A stretch of 64,000 bases of DNA, taken from Streptomyces sp. HUAS ZL42. Lineage in GTDB: Bacteria > Actinomycetota > Actinomycetes > Streptomycetales > Streptomycetaceae. A program made the translations under genes and the position numbers. Under the pieces are notes generated by a model, which was given only the letters and a program-made list of their open reading frames with translations, was not told the origin of the DNA and searched no databases. Numbering within the stretch: position 1 is the stretch's first letter; each line of letters opens with the position of its first letter. The DNA is taken from contig NZ_CP160403.1 in assembly GCF_040782645.1 (NCBI RefSeq), positions 5,677,001 through 5,741,000 on the forward strand, in the 5' to 3' direction. Positions 16,948-25,545 of the stretch are shown here, one piece after another.

Positions 16948-17832
16948 GTGATGAGCGCGGACGAGAGCGTTGGTGTGGCGGACACGGACAACGGTGTGAC
17001 GGACAGCCCGGCCGCCCGGCTGCAGGCGCTGTTCGAGGGCCACCGGCTGACGCCGACCCAGCGGCGCATCGCGCACAGCATGGTGCGGCGCGCCCCCGAC
17101 GTGCCGTTCCTGTCCAGCGTGGAGCTGGCCGAGCTGGCCGGGGTCAGCCAGCCCTCCGTGACCCGGTTCGCGGTCGCCCTCGGCTTCGACGGCTACCCGG
17201 CACTGCGCAAACACCTGCGCGAGGTCGCGCCCGCCGAACCGACCGCCGCTCCCGGCTCGTTCAACGAGTACCAGCAGGCCGTCGAGGCCGAGATCGAGAA
17301 CCTGAGGCACCTGGCGGAACTGCTGGCCGACCCCCGGCCGGTGCGGCGCGCGGGCCGGATCCTCGCCGCCTCGCGTCCCCTGCCCGTCCTGGGCCTGCGC
17401 GCCGCGGCCTCCCAGGCGTACGGCTTCGCGTACTTCGCCGCCAAGGTCCACCCGGACGTACGACTGCTGCACGAGGGCGGCACGATGATCCACGACCGGA
17501 TCGACGCCGCCGTACGGGCCGGCGCCTCGGCCCTGCTGTGCTTCGCGCTGCCGCGGCATCCGCGCGAGGTCGTGGACGCCCTCGCCTACGCCAAGGAGGC
17601 CGGGCTGACCGTGGTGACGGTCGCGGACTCCGCCTTCGCGCCGGTCGCCAAGGTCTCCGACCTGCTGCTGCCGGCCGCCGTCGGCACCGGGCTCGCCTTC
17701 GACACCGCCTGCGCCCCGATGCTGCTCGGCCGGGTCCTGCTCGAGGCGATGTGCGACGACCTGCCCGAGGCGCAGGCGCGGCTGGAGGAGTTCGACGCGA
17801 AGGCGGCGGCGCGGGGGCTGTTCGTGGAGTGA
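16948..17832 (+). CDS. MurR/RpiR-family transcriptional regulator
   Basis: 294-residue regulator with the family's two domains: an N-terminal winged helix-turn-helix (about 30-105, including LAELAGVSQPSVTRFAVALGF) and a C-terminal SIS sugar-isomerase-like domain (about 135-275) that normally binds a phosphosugar effector. GTG 16948 is seven bases after GGAGGGG; an ATG follows immediately at 16951. It precedes the hut operon by about 5 kb. Because a TGAATAAG element occurs in both upstream regions, control of histidine catabolism is a reasonable guess but is not shown. Confidence 0.88.
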   Translation: MMSADESVGVADTDNGVTDSPAARLQALFEGHRLTPTQRRIAHSMVRRAPDVPFLSSVELAELAGVSQPSVTRFAVALGFDGYPALRKHLREVAPAEPTAAPGSFNEYQQAVEAEIENLRHLAELLADPRPVRRAGRILAASRPLPVLGLRAAASQAYGFAYFAAKVHPDVRLLHEGGTMIHDRIDAAVRAGASALLCFALPRHPREVVDALAYAKEAGLTVVTVADSAFAPVAKVSDLLLPAAVGTGLAFDTACAPMLLGRVLLEAMCDDLPEAQARLEEFDAKAAARGLFVE

Positions 17833-17930
17833 TCCCCGCCGGACCTTCTCAGACTCGTCTCACCTTCGCTCGCTAGCCTTCCGGCCCGACGGAAACGAAC
17901 GGACAGTGCGGGACGACGAGGAGGCGGAAC

Positions 17931-18515
17931 GTGGCACGCGGAGGTCAGGGACTGGCCCGGGTGGCCGTCGTCGTACGGGCCGGAGCGGCGCCGATGTGGT
18001 GGCTCGGCCTGTTCGCGGCAGGTGTCGGAGTGCTGGTGCCGGGCATCACCGGCCGGCGGATCGGGGTGCTGGCCGGGGCGGCGCTGTTCATCGTCGCGTC
18101 GGCCGTCGTGTCGTACGCGCGCCGCAGGAGGTACTCCGCCCTCGCCCGATCGGCCGCCCGCGCCGGCAAGCACGACGTGCTCCAGGACCGCGCCGTGACC
18201 GTCCGCACCTGGCGCCGCGGCCACCGCTGGTGGCTGTTGCTCGCGTTCGCGGCCGCGCTTGGCAGCGCGTTCGCCGTCCCCGCGGCCGGCGGGATGCTGC
18301 TGGCCGGATGCGGGGCCGGGCTGCGGCTGAAGGCCGCCTGGCTCGGGCGACGCGAGCGGGCCGAGGACGCGCTGCTGTGGGTGCGCGTCGACTGGCTCGG
18401 CGGACGCGGCGGTCACCCGGTGGGCAAGGCGGTCAAGGCCTACCGCAGCACGGGCATCGCGGCGGGCGACGCGGCCCCCGGTGGGGCGCGCCGCCGCACC
18501 GCGGCACTCGTGTAG
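17931..18515 (+). CDS. Hypothetical membrane protein with two hydrophobic pairs
   Basis: 194 residues. One hydrophobic pair spans about 20-60 (MWWLGLFAAGVGVLVPGI and IGVLAGAALFIVASAVVSYA), a second about 98-125 (WWLLLAFAAALGSAFAVPA), with Arg-rich loops and a basic C-terminus. No family is recognised. ATG and GTG starts are clustered here; GTG 17931 with GGAGGCGGAAC upstream fits best. It converges with the Roadblock cluster 19 bases away. Confidence 0.65.
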   Translation: MARGGQGLARVAVVVRAGAAPMWWLGLFAAGVGVLVPGITGRRIGVLAGAALFIVASAVVSYARRRRYSALARSAARAGKHDVLQDRAVTVRTWRRGHRWWLLLAFAAALGSAFAVPAAGGMLLAGCGAGLRLKAAWLGRRERAEDALLWVRVDWLGGRGGHPVGKAVKAYRSTGIAAGDAAPGGARRRTAALV

Positions 18516-18534
18516 CCGGTCCTTCGGCCCGGCG

Positions 18535-18909
18535 TCAGACCTCGAGGTCCTCCTCGATCTTCTTCAGCTGGTGCCGGGCCATGGCCAGATTGGCGCGGGC
18601 CGCGTCCAGCACCAGGTAGAGGAAGAGGCCGTTGCCGCCACGGCCCTTGAGCAGCCGGATCAGGTGGTACTGGCCGGACAGGGTGATCAGGATGTCCTCG
18701 ATCTCGCCCTTCAGGCCCAGATGCTCCATGGTGCGCATCTTGGCGCGCACCACGTCGGTGTTGCCGGCGGCGGCGACGTTCAGGTCGAAGCTCTTGCTGC
18801 CGCCCATCGTGCCCAGCGCCATACCGCTGGTGTAGTCGACGAGCGCGGCTCCGGTGGCGCCCTCGATCGAGGCGAGCGCTTCCTTCAGGGCGGTTTCGGT
18901 ATTGGCCAT
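18535..18909 (-). CDS. Roadblock/LC7-like protein
   Basis: 124-residue small alpha/beta protein. ATGAALVDYTSGMALGTMGG followed by two helices and strands (IEDILITLSGQYHLIRLLK, then LFLYLVLDAARANLAMARHQ) fits the Roadblock/LC7 fold used by MglB-type GTPase partners. The paralogue at 20271-20663 shares the same LVD(Y/W)TSG start and xxYHLxR centre. It is the last gene of a four-gene minus-strand cluster. I chose ATG 18909 because GAGGGAACACCC lies upstream. Confidence 0.7.
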   Translation of the reverse strand: MANTETALKEALASIEGATGAALVDYTSGMALGTMGGSKSFDLNVAAAGNTDVVRAKMRTMEHLGLKGEIEDILITLSGQYHLIRLLKGRGGNGLFLYLVLDAARANLAMARHQLKKIEEDLEV

Positions 18910-18929
18910 GGGTGTTCCCTCGTTTCCTC

Positions 18930-19415
18930 TCAACTTTCCGTGGTGCGCGCGTTGGTGGCAGTGGTGCGTGAGGTGCGCGCGGCTCTGGTCCGTGCGGTGG
19001 TGGTCTTGACGGGAGCCTTCTCGGCTGCGTCGGCGCGGGCGGCGATCTCCGCGTCGACGAGCTCCCCGATGCGGGTGCCGGCCCGGCGGCCCTCCAGGTG
19101 CAGGCGGCCGACGTTGACGCGGTCCTCGGCGAGCAGCGTCAGGACGGCGGTGCGGCCCGCGGCGTACGTGGCGACGTACCCGTACGCGCCGCGCACGAGC
19201 AGCTCGCGGAATTCGCCGCGGCCGGTCGCGTCCGCCAGGCGAACGGCCACGCCGAGCGCCGCGGCGGTGAGCGCGGCCACGCCCTCCGGCTCCACACCGG
19301 GGGTGTCCTGGGCGAGGACGAGTCCGTCCACGCTGGCCGCGAGGGCGCCGGTGAGCTGCGGTACGCGGGTTCTGAGCCGGCGGAGTTCGTCGACTATCTG
19401 GGGCTCGGACGCCAT
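18930..19415 (-). CDS. Roadblock/LC7 domain protein
   Basis: 161 residues. The core (about 15-115: GALAASVDGLVLAQDTPGVEP, AALTAAALGVAVRLADATG, then YGYVATYAAGRTAVLTLL) is a canonical Roadblock/LC7 domain like those in streptomycete conservons, where it pairs with a small GTPase and a histidine kinase. The tail is rich in Thr, Ala and Arg and probably disordered. No GTPase is encoded here. ATG 19415 follows GAGAGGGGAGAGCCC. It is 20 bases upstream of the preceding Roadblock gene. Confidence 0.8.
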   Translation of the reverse strand: MASEPQIVDELRRLRTRVPQLTGALAASVDGLVLAQDTPGVEPEGVAALTAAALGVAVRLADATGRGEFRELLVRGAYGYVATYAAGRTAVLTLLAEDRVNVGRLHLEGRRAGTRIGELVDAEIAARADAAEKAPVKTTTARTRAARTSRTTATNARTTES

Positions 19416-19449
19416 GGGCTCTCCCCTCTCGGCGTGCGGTTGTTGCCGT

Positions 19450-20274
19450 TCAAAGGGCCTCCAGCGCATCCCTGAGCCTCTTCAGCAGGGTGATGTCGGG
19501 GTCGGTCACGTCGGGCAGGGGGCTGCGGGGGGCCGGAGCCGGGGCCGGGGGCGGGGCATGCGGGGAGACGAGGCCCGCCGCCGCCAGGCGCCGTACGTCC
19601 ACCAGCGTGGGGAACGCCCTCCGGCCCAGCCGGCGCGCTATGTCCGCCGCCGTGCGCGCGCCGTCCACCAGGGCCAGCACCGCCTGCTGACGTGGCGGGA
19701 CCGGTGGGGCGGCGACCGCGGCGGCCCGGGTCAGCGGGGCTCTGTCCGTGAGCGGGTCCGGCCAGATGCGCTGGAGCAGGGCGCGGCGGCGCAGCGTCTC
19801 GCGTTCCAGGGCGGCGACCGGCACCGGGTGGATGGGGCCGAGCCAGTGGGCCGTGCCGTAGCGGAAGCGGCCCGGGGTGCTGCTGGGGGCGAGTGCGAAG
19901 TATGCGGCGTCGTACAGCGCGCCCAGGTGGCACAGCTCCAGGGCGCCCTGGGCGAGGCGGTGGGTGTCGAGCAGGAGGCGGCCGGCGCCCAGCTGGTCAC
20001 CGGCCCCGTCCGCCGCCGCCCGCCAGGTCTCCGCGTCGAGCGTGCCGTGGGCCGTGAGGAGTACGTCGAGGCCGGGGGCGAGGGGGCTCTCGGCGTGCAC
20101 CACGCGGCCCTCGGCGAGGTAGAGCGTGCCGAGCTCGCGGATCAGGACGCCGGTGGCCCGCTCGGCCGCGAGCCGGGTCAGCATCGGCGAGAGACCGCCG
20201 TGGGTCCGCTCGTTGGCCGCCGTCTTGTTCCGCACCGGCAGCCGGGGCGGCGGGGTTGCCTCGACCACGATCAT
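19450..20274 (-). CDS. PatA/DUF4388-like domain protein with C-terminal winged helix
   Basis: 274 residues. The N-terminal part (about 20-130: ATGVLIRELGTLYLAEGRVV) matches the DUF4388/PatA-N pattern, in which a small domain reads out a binary input. The C-terminal part (QQAVLALVDGARTAADIARR, then LVDVRRLAAAGLV) resembles a winged helix. ATG 20274 overlaps the TGA of the gene upstream (ATGA), so the two are translationally coupled. DUF4388 and Roadblock proteins often occur together in signalling loci of other bacteria, which supports a joint role. Confidence 0.65.
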   Translation of the reverse strand: MIVVEATPPPRLPVRNKTAANERTHGGLSPMLTRLAAERATGVLIRELGTLYLAEGRVVHAESPLAPGLDVLLTAHGTLDAETWRAAADGAGDQLGAGRLLLDTHRLAQGALELCHLGALYDAAYFALAPSSTPGRFRYGTAHWLGPIHPVPVAALERETLRRRALLQRIWPDPLTDRAPLTRAAAVAAPPVPPRQQAVLALVDGARTAADIARRLGRRAFPTLVDVRRLAAAGLVSPHAPPPAPAPAPRSPLPDVTDPDITLLKRLRDALEAL

Positions 20275-20663
20275 CCCAGCACCAGCCGTCCGGCCATGTC
20301 GCCCAGCCGTATGCGCGCCAGTGCGAGGTTGCCGTCCGTTCTGGACAGCCACAGGTGCAGGAACACGCTGCTGTCGAAGGACGTCGGCACGAACCGCAGC
20401 AGGTGGTAGCCGTCCCGGTTGCTGAGGATCAGATCCTCGACCGGTGGATCCGCCTCCACATTGCCGTCGGCCGGGGCGAACGCCCGCTGCTCGGCGGCCA
20501 GCCGCGCCAGTTCCGCGGCCTCGGCGGCCGCGGCCTCGTGGTCGCCGCCCGGGAACTCCCCGACCGTGCCCAGGGCCAGTCCGCTCGTCCAGTCGACCAG
20601 CGACGCGCCCAGGGCACCGGGCAGCCGCATGGCCTCCAATAGGCACTCGTCGATTCCGGGCAC
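20271..20663 (-). CDS. Roadblock/LC7-like protein, first gene of cluster
   Basis: 130 residues, paralogous to 18535-18909: LGASLVDWTSGLALGTVGE near the N-terminus, LILSNRDGYHLLRFVP in the middle, and a C-terminal helix DGNLALARIRLGDMAGRL. A charged, Ala/Glu-rich insert (about 42-75) lengthens the first helix. It starts at GTG 20663 behind GGGAGGGG and is coupled by ATGA to the DUF4388-like gene. The upstream 171 bases hold a TTGACC box on the minus strand that may be the cluster promoter. Confidence 0.7.
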   Translation of the reverse strand: MPGIDECLLEAMRLPGALGASLVDWTSGLALGTVGEFPGGDHEAAAAEAAELARLAAEQRAFAPADGNVEADPPVEDLILSNRDGYHLLRFVPTSFDSSVFLHLWLSRTDGNLALARIRLGDMAGRLVLG

Positions 20664-20834
20664 CGTCGCTCCCCTCCCGCCTCGGGGTTCGGCTGAGTGA
20701 CAGTGAAACTACGCAACGTGTGCGCCGCGGGTGAGGGATCTGGCATTTTCCGGTGGAACATGCGTGAAGCGACTAGGGTGGGTCAACTGACTCCGTTTTC
20801 ACTCCAGTTGATCACACATGCCCACCGGCGCGCG

Positions 20835-22190
20835 TCAACGGCGCTCGGCTGCGGGGAGGGTGGTGAGCGCGGCGGCGTGCGCCCCTCCTGACTCGGCGAC
20901 GATCTCGTCCAGTGTCTGCGGCTCGCGCACCGGGGCGAAGGCGATGCCCCCGGCCCCGTCCGGCGCGAAGCCGTAAATGCCCGGCCGGGCCAGGGAGTTG
21001 TACCCGTAGTGGTGCGCGAAGTAGTACGCTCCGGTGTCCAGCGCCGCCGCGTAGTCGCCCTGCTCGAGCAGCGGCAGCGCGCGCCCCTCGGCGAGCAGGT
21101 CGCCCGCGAAGCAGGCGGGCCCGGCAACGTCCTGCACGACCGCGGGCCCCTCCTTCGGCCGCCCCTTCGCGTCGTACGCGGCGATCCTCAGCGGCCAGGA
21201 GCCCGGCGCGTACACCGTCCGCGTCGCGACCTGCACGCCCGCGTGCGTGACCGCGACCGGCCGCCCGCCCGAGCTCTTGGCGTACTCGACCCGCGCCACC
21301 ACCGTCCCCTGCTTGGCCAGCAGCGACCGCCCGAACTCGGTGACCAGCCCGTACCGCCCGTCGAACAGCCCCGGCACCGCCTCGCTCAGCAATCGCGCGT
21401 ACTGCGCGTACGTCGGCGTCGTCGCGTCCGAGGCGAAGTTCACCGGCAGCCCGCCGCCGATGTCGATCGTGTCGATCTGCCGCCGGCCTATCCGCCGGTT
21501 GATCTCCTCGGCGAGTGCGTAGGTCTCCGCGACGCCCTGCGCCATCATCGAGGGCGGAATGCCCTGGGAGCCGGTGTGCGCGTGCAGCCGGGTCAGCCAG
21601 GGCCGCTCGGCGTACGCCCGCACGACCCACTCGCGGGCCCCCTCGTCCAGCAGCGCCACCCCGAACTTCGAGGTCTCCGTGGCGGTGGACAGCGCCTGGA
21701 TGGAACCGGCGCCGACCTGCGGATTCACCCGGATCCCGAGGGGCGAGCGGCTTGCGGCCGACCTCATCAGACCGTCGATGCGCTCCAGCTCCTGCGGGTT
21801 GTCCGCGTTCACGGCGATCCCCAGCGCCAGCGCCTCCCGCAACTCCGCCGGGGTCTTCGCGGGGGAGTCGAGCACGGTGAGGGCCGGCGGCACACCGGCC
21901 GCGCGCGCCAGCGCCAGCTCGCCAGGGCTCGCCACCTCCGCTCCGAGCCCCGCCTCGCGCAGCAGCCGCAGCACCGGCACCAGCGGCGTCGCCTTCACGG
22001 CGAAGGCGTGCAGCACGGGCGTGCCGGGTGCCGTGACCGCGTCGAACGCCGCTCGCAGATCCGCCGCGGCCTCCCGGATGCCGGTGACGTCGAGCAGCCC
22101 GACGATGGGGGTGCCCGGCCCGAGCAGGCCCTGCTCCACGGCGGCCCGTACCGCCCCGTCGCGCCTCGCCGCCCCGTCGATGCCGGTCAC
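20835..22190 (-). CDS. PLP-dependent decarboxylase, fold type III (diaminopimelate/ornithine decarboxylase-like)
   Basis: 451 residues. The alanine-racemase-like barrel carries the PLP lysine in HAFAVKATPLVPVL, the phosphate-binding glycine motif IDIGGGLPVNF, and HAHTGSQG. The C-terminal beta domain ends in the YYFAHHYGYNSLARPGIYGF region. The usual C-terminal substrate-site cysteine motif (CxSxD) is not obvious, so this is likely not an ordinary lysA and its substrate is open. The start is uncertain: I prefer GTG 22190 (AAGGACACTCAG upstream), with GTG 22277 also open. It is divergent from hutU and so may share its control region. Confidence 0.82.
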   Translation of the reverse strand: MTGIDGAARRDGAVRAAVEQGLLGPGTPIVGLLDVTGIREAAADLRAAFDAVTAPGTPVLHAFAVKATPLVPVLRLLREAGLGAEVASPGELALARAAGVPPALTVLDSPAKTPAELREALALGIAVNADNPQELERIDGLMRSAASRSPLGIRVNPQVGAGSIQALSTATETSKFGVALLDEGAREWVVRAYAERPWLTRLHAHTGSQGIPPSMMAQGVAETYALAEEINRRIGRRQIDTIDIGGGLPVNFASDATTPTYAQYARLLSEAVPGLFDGRYGLVTEFGRSLLAKQGTVVARVEYAKSSGGRPVAVTHAGVQVATRTVYAPGSWPLRIAAYDAKGRPKEGPAVVQDVAGPACFAGDLLAEGRALPLLEQGDYAAALDTGAYYFAHHYGYNSLARPGIYGFAPDGAGGIAFAPVREPQTLDEIVAESGGAHAAALTTLPAAERR

Positions 22191-22305
22191 CTGAGTGTCC
22201 TTGCCGCTGTCCACCACGTCCCCCGTCGCTGTCGTCGCCCGCGCCGATTCGTCCCGTACATCCAGCCAAACATCCACAGCCCGCCCGCGCTGGCGCGCCG
22301 CTGTA

Positions 22306-22341
22306 TTGACTAGTTCTATTCAGAGGGCAAGGATGTGAATA
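22306..22341 (+). promoter_or_regulatory. Probable hutU promoter with overlapping inverted repeat
   Basis: TTGACT (22306-22311), a 17-base spacer and AAGGAT (22329-22334) form a reasonable vegetative promoter. TATTCA (22317-22322) and TGAATA (22336-22341) are inverted arms flanking the -10 box, an ideal place for a repressor. The right arm extends to TGAATAAG, also found upstream of the RpiR-family gene. Confidence 0.45.
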
Positions 22342-22372
22342 AGGGAAGGTACAGTCCGCTAGGAGGCAGACC

Positions 22373-24091
22373 ATGTCAGGACCCCGCCCGCCCGTCTCCC
22401 GCCACCACCCTCGAACGAGGTCCTTCGGGCCGCCCCCTGGTGGTGTACGAGCGCCGCGCGGTACGGAACTGAGCGCCCTGGGATGGCAGCAGGAGGCCGC
22501 CCTGCGGATGCTGCAGAACAACCTCGACCCCGAGGTCGCCGAGCACCCGGACAAGCTCGTCGTCTACGGCGGCACCGGCAAGGCGGCCCGCGACTGGCGC
22601 TCCTTCGACGCCATGGTCCGCACGCTGAGGACGCTGAAGCAGGACGAGACGATGCTCGTCCAGTCCGGCCGCCCCGTCGGCGTCATGCAGACCCACGAGT
22701 GGGCCCCGCGCGTCCTCATCGCCAACTCCAACCTCGTCGGCGACTGGGCCAACTGGGAGGAGTTCCGCCGCCTGGAGCAGCTGGGCCTGACCATGTACGG
22801 CCAGATGACGGCCGGCTCCTGGATCTACATCGGCACCCAGGGCATCCTCCAGGGCACCTACGAGACCTTCGCCGCCGTCGCCGCGAAGAAGTTCGGCGGC
22901 ACCCTCGCCGGCACGATCACCCTCACCGCCGGCCTCGGCGGCATGGGCGGCGCCCAGCCGCTCGCCGTGACCATGAACGACGGCGTCGCCCTCTGCATCG
23001 ACTGCGACCCACGCGCGATCGAGCGCCGCATCGAGCACCGCTACCTGGACGTGAAGGCCGACTCCCTCGACCACGCCCTGCAGCTGGCGGTGGAGGCCCG
23101 CGACCAGCGCAAGCCGCTCTCCATCGGCGTCCTCGGCAACGCCGCCGAGCTCGTTCCACAGCTTCTCGCCATGGGCGCCCCCATCGACATCGTCACCGAC
23201 CAGACCTCCGCCCACGACCCGCTGTCGTACCTGCCGCTCGGGATCGCCTTCGAGGACATGGCCGCGGCCGCCGCCAAGGATCCGGCCGGCTTCACCACCC
23301 GGGCCCGCGAGTCCATGGCCAAGCACGTCGAGGCGATGGTCGGCTTCCTGGACGCCGGCGCCGAGGTCTTCGACTACGGCAACTCCATCCGCGGCGAGGC
23401 CCAACTCGCCGGGTACGACCGGGCGTTCGCCTTCCCGGGCTTCGTCCCCGCCTACATCCGTCCGCTGTTCTGCGAGGGCAAGGGCCCCTTCCGCTGGGCG
23501 GCGCTGTCGGGCGACCCGGCCGACATCGCGAAGACCGACAAGGCGATCCTTGACCTCTTCCCCGAGAACGAGTCCCTCGCCCGCTGGATCAAGATGGCGG
23601 GGGAGCGGATCCACTTCCAGGGCCTACCCGCCCGGATCTGCTGGCTCGGTTACGGAGAGCGGGACAAGGCGGGCGAGCGCTTCAACGACATGGTGGCGAG
23701 CGGCGAACTGGCGGCTCCACTGGCCATCGGACGTGACCATCTGGACTGCGGTTCGGTGGCGTCCCCGTACCGCGAGACCGAGGCCATGCTCGACGGCTCC
23801 GACGCGATCGCCGACTGGCCGCTGCTGAACGCCATGGTGAATGTGGCGTCCGGCGCGTCCTGGGTCTCCATCCACCACGGAGGCGGCGTCGGCATGGGCC
23901 GGTCGATCCACGCCGGGCAGGTGACGGTGGCCGACGGCACGAAACTGGGCGGGGAGAAGATCCGCCGCGTGCTGACCAACGACCCGGGCATGGGCGTCAT
24001 CCGTCACGTGGACGCCGGGTACGACATCGCGGAGTCGGTGGCGGACGAGCGGGGGGTCCGGGTTCCGATGCGTGAGGGTGACGACGCGTGA
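22373..24091 (+). CDS. hutU: Urocanate hydratase
   Basis: 572-residue NAD+-dependent enzyme that converts urocanate to imidazolonepropionate, the second step of histidine breakdown. The body is highly conserved: [46 protein letters not shown], and the C-terminal [19 protein letters not shown]. Between MSGPRPPV and the conserved [13 protein letters not shown] there is an in-frame stretch of about 17 residues (22391-22444) that I do not expect in this family; its DNA is an inverted repeat. ATG 22373 has AGGAGG seven bases upstream. It is the first gene of a hutU-M20-hutF-hutI operon. Confidence 0.96.
   Translation: MSGPRPPVSRHHPRTRSFGPPPGGVRAPRGTELSALGWQQEAALRMLQNNLDPEVAEHPDKLVVYGGTGKAARDWRSFDAMVRTLRTLKQDETMLVQSGRPVGVMQTHEWAPRVLIANSNLVGDWANWEEFRRLEQLGLTMYGQMTAGSWIYIGTQGILQGTYETFAAVAAKKFGGTLAGTITLTAGLGGMGGAQPLAVTMNDGVALCIDCDPRAIERRIEHRYLDVKADSLDHALQLAVEARDQRKPLSIGVLGNAAELVPQLLAMGAPIDIVTDQTSAHDPLSYLPLGIAFEDMAAAAAKDPAGFTTRARESMAKHVEAMVGFLDAGAEVFDYGNSIRGEAQLAGYDRAFAFPGFVPAYIRPLFCEGKGPFRWAALSGDPADIAKTDKAILDLFPENESLARWIKMAGERIHFQGLPARICWLGYGERDKAGERFNDMVASGELAAPLAIGRDHLDCGSVASPYRETEAMLDGSDAIADWPLLNAMVNVASGASWVSIHHGGGVGMGRSIHAGQVTVADGTKLGGEKIRRVLTNDPGMGVIRHVDAGYDIAESVADERGVRVPMREGDDA
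22403..22445. repeat. Inverted repeat inserted in frame near the hutU start
   Basis: CACCACC (22403-22409) pairs exactly with GGTGGTG (22439-22445), and CGAA (22412-22415) with TTCG (22424-22427). The stretch encodes residues that break the usual N-terminal sequence of urocanate hydratase, consistent with a mobile palindromic element fixed in frame. Confidence 0.5.
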
Positions 24092-25545
24092 CTGGGCACG
24101 AGGGTGGGCGCAGCGGTAACTCCCCGGTGGGGGCTGACGCCTCGTCGCCGGGCGCGGGCCCGGCTGTGCCCCCCCGCCCCCACTCTCGGCTCCGCTCGAG
24201 CGGCGGGACCCCCGTCGCCCTGCGGAACGACTGCCCACAGCCCGCGGCGACTGCGGCTTCCTTCCACCGGATGTGGCGCGAGCTGCACCCCATCGGCCGG
24301 CACGCCACCTCCGGCGGCTACCGCCGCTTCGCCTGGACGGCCGCCGACACCGAATGCCGGGCCTGGTTCGAGGACCAGGCGCGGACCCGCGGGCTGGCCT
24401 ACGAAGTCGACCGCAACGGCAACCAGTGGGCCTGGCTCGGGGATCCCGCCGCCGGGGACGCCGTGGTCACCGGGTCCCATCTGGACTCCGTGCCCGACGG
24501 CGGGGCCTTCGACGGGCCCCTCGGGGTCGTGTCGTCCTTCGCCGCGCTCGACGAACTGCGGGCGCGGCAGGTGACGTTCACCAAGCCCCTCGCCGTCGTC
24601 AACTTCGGCGACGAGGAGGGCGCCCGGTTCGGGCTCGCCTGCGTCGGGTCGCGGCTCACCGCCGGGCAGCTCACCGTCGAGCAGGCTCACCGGCTGACCG
24701 ACGGCGACGGGGTCACCCTGCCCCGGGCGATGGAGGCCGCCGGATACGACCCCGACGCCATCGGGCCCGACCGGGAGCGGCTCGCCCGCATCGGCGCCTT
24801 CGTCGAACTGCACGTGGAGCAGGGCCGTGCCCTCGATCTCAGCGGCGACCGCATCGGTATCGCCAGCGCCATCTGGCCGCACGGGCGGTGGCGGTTCGAC
24901 TTCCGCGGCGAGGCCAACCACGCCGGCACCACACGGCTCGCGGACCGGCGCGACCCGATGCTGTCCTACGCCGAGACCGTCCTCGCCGCCCGGCGGGAGG
25001 CGCAACTCGCGGGCGCGGTCGCCACCTTCGGCAAGATCGCCGTCGAGCCGAACGGCGTCAACGCCATCCCCTCCCTGGTCCGCGGTTGGCTCGACTCCCG
25101 CGCCGCCGACCAGGAGACCCTTGGCACCGTGGTCGACGGCGTCGAGAAGGCGGCGCGCGCGTACGCGCGGGAGCACGGCGTCGACCTCGATGTCGTCCGC
25201 GAGTCATTCACCCCCGTCGTCGAGTTCGACCACGCCCTGCGCGACGAACTCGCCCGCATCCTGGGCAAGGACAGCGGCAAGCACGGCGGCAAGGACAGCG
25301 GCAGGGACGGCGGCAGGGACGCCGGCCAGGGCAGCGGCGTGGACACCGGTCTCAGAGTCCCCGTCCTGGGTACCGGTGCCGGACACGACGCCGGGATCCT
25401 GTCCGGAAGCATCCCGACCGCCATGCTGTTCGTGCGCAACCCCACCGGGGTCTCGCACTCCCCGGCCGAGTTCGCCGCCGAGGACGACTGTGTGGCCGGG
25501 GTCCTCGCACTCGCCGACGTACTGGAAGGGCTGGCCTGCACGTGA
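24088..25545 (+). CDS. M20-family hydrolase (allantoate amidohydrolase/carbamoylase-like) of the hut operon
   Basis: 485-residue metallopeptidase-fold hydrolase. Metal ligands are visible in [28 protein letters not shown] and VELHVEQG, with the dimerisation-domain motif [16 protein letters not shown]. By position between hutU and hutF it may hydrolyse N-formyl-glutamate or a related hut intermediate. HutF makes N-formyl-glutamate and no hutG is visible, so this role is inference. The first ~45 residues include a dispersed repeat (24168-24220). A 12-bp minisatellite (25264-25335) adds a [16 protein letters not shown] loop before [16 protein letters not shown] 24088 overlaps the hutU stop (GTGA). 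Confidence 0.85.
   Translation: MTGHEGGRSGNSPVGADASSPGAGPAVPPRPHSRLRSSGGTPVALRNDCPQPAATAASFHRMWRELHPIGRHATSGGYRRFAWTAADTECRAWFEDQARTRGLAYEVDRNGNQWAWLGDPAAGDAVVTGSHLDSVPDGGAFDGPLGVVSSFAALDELRARQVTFTKPLAVVNFGDEEGARFGLACVGSRLTAGQLTVEQAHRLTDGDGVTLPRAMEAAGYDPDAIGPDRERLARIGAFVELHVEQGRALDLSGDRIGIASAIWPHGRWRFDFRGEANHAGTTRLADRRDPMLSYAETVLAARREAQLAGAVATFGKIAVEPNGVNAIPSLVRGWLDSRAADQETLGTVVDGVEKAARAYAREHGVDLDVVRESFTPVVEFDHALRDELARILGKDSGKHGGKDSGRDGGRDAGQGSGVDTGLRVPVLGTGAGHDAGILSGSIPTAMLFVRNPTGVSHSPAEFAAEDDCVAGVLALADVLEGLACT
24168..24220. repeat. Streptomyces-type dispersed palindromic repeat inside a coding region
   Basis: The core CTCTCGGCTCCGCTCGAGCG is flanked by C-rich and G-rich arms ending GACCCCCGTCGCCC. 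The same element, in opposite orientation and slightly diverged, lies at 61785-61831. It is read in frame as part of the M20 hydrolase N-terminus. Confidence 0.75.
25264..25335 (+). repeat. 12-bp minisatellite (six units) in the M20 hydrolase gene
   Basis: Six degenerate units of GGCAAGGACAGC type follow one another without gaps. They encode Gly-(Lys/Arg)-(Asp/His)-(Ser/Gly/Ala) repeats. The frame is preserved because the unit is four codons. Confidence 0.85.
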
